8,605 nucleotides of DNA. Source: Bacillota bacterium. GTDB taxonomy: Bacteria > Bacillota > Bacilli > Bacillales_A > Planococcaceae. A model generated the notes under the pieces. The model saw only the letters and a program-made list of their open reading frames with translations, ran no database searches and was not told where the DNA came from. Both the position numbers and the translations under genes were made by a program. Of this stretch, positions 5,074 to 8,605 are shown piece by piece; positions within the stretch are counted from its first letter, which is position 1; each line of letters opens with the position of its first letter. The DNA lies in assembly GCA_023405135.1 (NCBI GenBank), contig JAEXYZ010000036.1, positions 1 through 8,605 on the forward strand, given 5' to 3'.

Positions 5074-8000
5074 ATGGCTAACCAACCAAAGAAATACAAA
5101 AAATTTGTAGCAACAGCTGCAACAGCTACATTAGTAGCATCTGCGATCGTTCCTGTAGCTTCTGCTGCTGGATTCCCAGATGTTGCTGACACTAACTCAC
5201 ATGCTAAAGCAATCAACGCATTAGTTGAAGCTGGCATTATTAAAGGATACGAAGACGGTACTTTCAAACCTAACGGACAATTAACACGTGGACATGTTGT
5301 TAAAATGTTAGGTAAATGGGTAGAAGCTCAAGGTTTCGAAATCCCAGCTGACTACAACACAGTACAACGTTTCGATGACGTAGCTGTTGACGCTAAAGAC
5401 CAAGAATTAGTAAAATACGCTGCTTTAGTAAAAGACACTGGCGTATTCTTAGGTTCTAACGGTGACTTAAACGCAGCTGCTAACATCACTCGTGAAAACA
5501 TGGCTCTTACTTTAGACCGTGCTTACAAAGCTGTATTCGGTAAATCTTTAGTAGAATTAGCTGCTGGTTCAACAAACAAAACTGTTGCTGACTTAGCTAC
5601 TGCTAAAGAAGAAGCTCGCGAAGAAATCCAAGCTTTAGTAAACCTTGGAATTTCAACTGAGTCTAACTTCCGTCCAAAAGAAACTGTAACTCGTGGACAA
5701 TTCGCTTCATTCTTAAACCGTACAATCGAAGCACAAGGTACTCCAGCTACTGAAGTTAGTGCAATCAAATCTGCAACAGCTACTAAAGTTAACGAAGTAA
5801 CAGTAGTATTCGACGCTCCTGTAAAAGATACAGAAGCTGCTAAATTCGCATTTGCTCGTGGTACTTCTGCAATCAACGTTACTGATGTTGACTGGAGTGA
5901 AGACAAAACTACTGCTGTTTTAACAGTAGACACAAAATTTGTAGACGCTACTTACACTTTAACAGTAACTGGAGTAGCTGAAAAAGAGTTAACTGCTTCA
6001 ATTAAAACTACTCGTGAAGAAGTAACAACTATCAATTTCTTATCTAATAAATTAGTATATACTGGTGCAACAAAAACTGGTTACGAGCAAGCTGTAATTG
6101 CTTTTGAAGCATTAAACCAATATGGTGAAGATATTACTAAAAATGTTAATAACAACCGTTATGAAGATCCGCGAGTTCGTGGTATTAGAATTGATAAAGA
6201 CAATATCAAAGTTGAAGACGGTAAATTTATCGTTTGGGTTGATGAAGACGAGCGTAATGATCAAACAGGCTCAGTTGAATTCACATATGTAAATGGTGAC
6301 TATGAGCTTGATGCATATCAAGAAGTTACATTGTCTGATATTAGCGAACCAGGCTCAGTTGAATTACTAGACATTTATAACTCTAGTAATAAAGCGTTAA
6401 CTACTAAAAATTTAAAAGATGTTGCTGAAGGTCTTGAAGAATTCTATGTATTGTTCAAAGTTAAAGACCAATACGGCGTACAAATCGATCCTGAGTTTGC
6501 TGATAAAGTGACAGGTCAAGCTACATCTAAAGATACAACAATTCTAGATGAAGTAAGAAGAGGACTTCGTGCAACTGTATCAGATAGAAAACTTTTCGAA
6601 TTAAAAGATGAAGATGAGATTAAAGTTATCAATGTTGATGGTAAATACTACTTCGCCTTAGAATTAGATGTTAGATATAAAGATGATTTAGTTGGTGGAG
6701 AAAACGTTGTAGAATTCCGTGCACGTGCAACTGGTGAAACTTCTAGCAAAGCTTACAAAGTTGAACATAGCTCTGAAGTATACAAAGTTGAACTTAACTA
6801 TCCAGATGAAGTAATTGCTGGTAGTGAAACTGTAAAATTACCTGTTACTGTAACTGATCAAAATGGTGAAGTTATTACTGATGCTGCTAGCTTAAATGAT
6901 GATCTTAGAACTGATGCAATTACAGTGAAGATTCGTGGAAATAAAAATAATGTTATTGATGTTCCAGGTGGCGTAGATAAAAGAGCATTCACATTCATCG
7001 AAGAAAAAGGTCAAGTATACTTAAAATTCAAAACAAATAAAGTTGAAGATACTAACAGAAAAGAAGAAGTTGAAATCGAGATTGAAGTTGACAAATCAAG
7101 ACAAGACTCTTCAATCACATTACGAGTTGAGCCAGATGCTTATCCAAGCACTCTTGTAAAACTTAAAGATACAGCTCTTTCTTATGTATATGAAGGAAGC
7201 GATGTAGAACTTGAATTTGGTGATTTCATTATCGAAGACCAATATGGTCGCGTATTTGATAAGAAAAACAAAGATTTATCAATTAAAGCAGTTCCGCAAA
7301 ATGAAAACTTCACAACATCTGATGATACAATTAGCGTTGCTGGTAATGTAGTTGATAATAAACTTGTTTTACAATCTGTAAAAGGAAATAGCACAGTACA
7401 ATTTACTTTAGCATCTAAAAACAATAAAAAAGAAGATGTAACAAGCAAGTTAAGTGTAACATTCCGTTCAGTAGATGAAGATGACTTTACTTCATACGCT
7501 GTATACAGTGATAATGTAGTAAATGGTACAACTTCTTCGGATGTAGCTGGTATTGAAGTATATGGTGTGCTTTCTAACGGTGTTGAAGTAGAATTACCAA
7601 AAGATGCTTACAAAGTTATTGCTGGTGATTATTTAGTAAGCGATGGTTCTGATGTAGTAGTTGATGTAACTAAAGCTAACATTAGATTTGCTGAACCAGG
7701 ATTACAAACAATAGAAACTGGTGTTAAAGTTGTTATTAATGCAAATGGTAAAGAAGTATCACATGCATTAAAATTACTTGAAGAAGCACCGAAATTCACT
7801 AAATTAAAACTTAAAGATTATGATTCTTTAAGTGGTGCTGAACTTACTTCTCTTGATGTTGAAGTAACAGATGGAAGTCTTTCAAATGAAGACTTATTCG
7901 GTTCTTTATTTGATGCAGCATTATTAGAATTAAAAGATCAATATGACACTAAGTTCGAAATTAAAAATGATAACAAACACCTATATACTAAAGGTGAACT

Positions 8001-8181
8001 AACTGTTGATAAAAAATTAGGCTTAACAATTAGTAACATTAATACAGCAGCTGAAAATGTTAAACCTAAGAACAATGGTACAAATAGTGTATCTATTGAT
8101 AAACTTGATACAGGTGATTCATTCGATTTAACAATCTCTGTTGATGGTGTATCTAAAACAGTTAAAGTTTACATTAAATAA
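5074..8181 (+). CDS. S-layer protein precursor with three N-terminal SLH domains (1035 aa)
   Basis: Secreted protein expected to form the surface lattice. ATG at 5074 follows AGGAGG (5058-5063); an upstream in-frame GTG at 5026 lacks a ribosome binding site and would spoil the signal peptide. Residues 1-31 are a Sec signal peptide: basic QPKKYKK, a hydrophobic stretch, then ASA before Ala32. SLH domains span about 34-87, 98-155 and 171-222, with the conserved Thr-Arg pairs T71-R72, T139-R140 and T206-R207 (TRGH, TREN and TRGQ instead of classical TRAE). They bind pyruvylated secondary wall polymer. From about 225 on come beta-rich, Ig-like domains. A recurring DQYG-type motif near 348, 465, 595, 722, 835 (degenerate, SNG) and 955 marks a period of 113-130 residues. 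There is no cysteine. Codon use changes between residues 268 and 321. The S-layer call is strong; that it is the main lattice protein is inferred from size, promoter and codon bias. Confidence 0.9.
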   Translation: MANQPKKYKKFVATAATATLVASAIVPVASAAGFPDVADTNSHAKAINALVEAGIIKGYEDGTFKPNGQLTRGHVVKMLGKWVEAQGFEIPADYNTVQRFDDVAVDAKDQELVKYAALVKDTGVFLGSNGDLNAAANITRENMALTLDRAYKAVFGKSLVELAAGSTNKTVADLATAKEEAREEIQALVNLGISTESNFRPKETVTRGQFASFLNRTIEAQGTPATEVSAIKSATATKVNEVTVVFDAPVKDTEAAKFAFARGTSAINVTDVDWSEDKTTAVLTVDTKFVDATYTLTVTGVAEKELTASIKTTREEVTTINFLSNKLVYTGATKTGYEQAVIAFEALNQYGEDITKNVNNNRYEDPRVRGIRIDKDNIKVEDGKFIVWVDEDERNDQTGSVEFTYVNGDYELDAYQEVTLSDISEPGSVELLDIYNSSNKALTTKNLKDVAEGLEEFYVLFKVKDQYGVQIDPEFADKVTGQATSKDTTILDEVRRGLRATVSDRKLFELKDEDEIKVINVDGKYYFALELDVRYKDDLVGGENVVEFRARATGETSSKAYKVEHSSEVYKVELNYPDEVIAGSETVKLPVTVTDQNGEVITDAASLNDDLRTDAITVKIRGNKNNVIDVPGGVDKRAFTFIEEKGQVYLKFKTNKVEDTNRKEEVEIEIEVDKSRQDSSITLRVEPDAYPSTLVKLKDTALSYVYEGSDVELEFGDFIIEDQYGRVFDKKNKDLSIKAVPQNENFTTSDDTISVAGNVVDNKLVLQSVKGNSTVQFTLASKNNKKEDVTSKLSVTFRSVDEDDFTSYAVYSDNVVNGTTSSDVAGIEVYGVLSNGVEVELPKDAYKVIAGDYLVSDGSDVVVDVTKANIRFAEPGLQTIETGVKVVINANGKEVSHALKLLEEAPKFTKLKLKDYDSLSGAELTSLDVEVTDGSLSNEDLFGSLFDAALLELKDQYDTKFEIKNDNKHLYTKGELTVDKKLGLTISNINTAAENVKPKNNGTNSVSIDKLDTGDSFDLTISVDGVSKTVKVYIK

Positions 8182-8224
8182 TGAAGTGAAGTAGTATCAA
8201 ACAAAGATACATCTGTATTTCAAG

Positions 8225-8265
8225 AAAAATGTTCCAAAGTCAAATGACTTATGGGACATTTTTTT
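8225..8265 (+). terminator. Rho-independent terminator of the S-layer gene
   Basis: AATGTTCC (8228-8235) pairs with GGGACATT (8253-8260), with one G-T pair and flanking A/T pairs extending the stem. An inner AGTCA/TGACT pairing lies in the loop, and the stem is followed by TTTTT. Confidence 0.88.
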
Positions 8266-8275
8266 GTATTATTTG

Positions 8276-8300
8276 AAAACCCCTTGCTATGCGAGGGGTT
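8276..8300 (-). terminator. Probable reverse-strand terminator facing the S-layer gene
   Basis: AACCCCTTGC (8278-8287) pairs with GCGAGGGGTT (8291-8300) around a 3-nt loop. On the reverse strand the stem is followed by a short T-run (read as GGGGTTTTC); on the forward strand it is followed by CCGG. It therefore suits a gene entering from the right on the minus strand, one that would lie beyond, or be interrupted by, the insertion-sequence end at 8335. Confidence 0.5.
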
Positions 8301-8383
8301 CCGGAAAGCTTTTAGCTATGGACAAGAAAAAAAAGGTTCTATAATAAATGTTGGGGTTTTTAAACAATTTCTAAAATAAAAAT

Positions 8384-8449
8384 GCACAACATCACCTATT
8401 TTACTATACTTGAATTGTTGAGAAACAAGTTAGTAAAGGGGAGTTGTGC
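8384..8449 (+). promoter_or_regulatory. Inverted repeat that could mask the transposase ribosome binding site
   Basis: GCACAAC (8384-8390) is perfectly complementary to GTTGTGC (8443-8449), which overlaps the end of the ribosome binding site and sits just before ATG at 8453. A transcript entering from outside would contain both arms and hide the start, while one starting near 8417 (after TATACT at 8405-8410) would contain only the second arm. Several insertion sequences use this to block read-through expression; its use here is inferred. Confidence 0.35.
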
Positions 8450-8452
8450 TGT

Positions 8453-8545
8453 ATGAATTTTAACATGGAATTACCAGGATTTAAGCACAGTGGTGAAATG
8501 TCAACCCGGAAAAACATCAAAATTGGAAATTCCTTTAGCATTTAA
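8453..8545 (+). pseudogene. Truncated N-terminus of an ISL3-like transposase (30 codons)
   Basis: The frame begins MNFNMELPGFK, which resembles the start of ISL3-family transposases in Bacillales. It follows AAAGGGGAG (8436-8443), a good ribosome binding site. After Lys11 the sequence diverges and stops at TAA (8543-8545), so the zinc-finger region and DDE domain of a roughly 400-residue transposase are missing. The match is about ten residues recalled from memory, so a small unrelated frame cannot be excluded. Confidence 0.4.
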
Positions 8546-8605
8546 CATCTAAATTCTTATTTTTGGGCGCACTTAAATAAACCTCACGTTTTCCAACTTC
8601 AAAAG

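Larger units (their letters stand above)
8335..8605 (+). mobile_element. Probable left end of an ISL3-family insertion sequence, truncated
   Basis: GGTTCTATAATAAATGTTGG and the bases after it (8335-8361) resemble the terminal inverted repeats of ISL3-family elements (GG[C/T]TCT... AAATGTTGGGG), by recollection. The eight bases just outside (8327-8334) are all A, which fits the AT-rich 8-bp target of this family. About 118 bases inside lies a transposase-like start. The open frame ends after 30 codons, and from about 8487 the sequence no longer resembles the family, so the element seems internally deleted. The right boundary cannot be placed; part of 8546-8605 may be resident DNA, and I see no gene in it. 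Confidence 0.45.

Noticed and set aside
8562..8575. Inverted copy of the repeat core at the right edge (GGGCGCACTTA)
   Set aside because: The core would need a 2-base insertion to match and no second copy follows 20 bases on. The window ends too soon to decide.

Overview
The window looks like chromosome of a low-GC Gram-positive bacterium of the Bacillales, most likely Lysinibacillus, Solibacillus or a close relative (Planococcaceae/Bacillaceae). The main clue is the S-layer precursor at the right. Its signal peptide ends in the VASAIVPVASAA block known from Lysinibacillus sphaericus S-layer proteins and is followed by three SLH domains. AT-rich intergenic DNA, Bacillus-type ribosome binding sites and U-tract terminators agree. 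The taxonomic call is from memory of these families, not from a search.

Layout, left to right. (1) 1-300 is a direct tandem array of a 40-bp unit that is itself two 20-bp half-units; it runs off the left edge. (2) 521-1489 encodes a NERD-domain protein with a zinc ribbon, starting at TTG. (3) 1526-1646 is a second, shorter array of the same 40-bp unit in the same orientation, so the NERD gene is bracketed by the arrays. (4) 1999-3270 is a UDP-ManNAc dehydrogenase (WecC type), with a long leader and its own terminator. (5) 3475-4191 is a WecG/TagA/CpsF-family glycosyltransferase behind a foldable leader. (6) 4192-5073 is about 880 bases without a protein gene. It holds a promoter-to-terminator unit of about 110 nt (small RNA or attenuated leader) and then the promoter region of the S-layer gene. 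(7) 5074-8181 is the 1035-residue S-layer precursor. (8) 8182-8605 holds convergent terminators and what appears to be the left end of an ISL3-family insertion sequence with a broken transposase.

The coherent theme of the right two thirds is the cell envelope. WecC and the TagA/WecG-like enzyme handle N-acetylmannosamine sugars for a wall polymer made on undecaprenyl phosphate. The S-layer protein has SLH domains, the module that binds pyruvylated, ManNAc-containing secondary cell wall polymer. No pyruvyltransferase (CsaB) or epimerase (MnaA) gene lies in the window.

The least explained parts are the 20/40-bp arrays around the NERD gene, the short terminated RNA at about 4346-4455, the foldable leader before the glycosyltransferase gene, and a sharp change of codon use inside the S-layer gene that suggests a mosaic origin.
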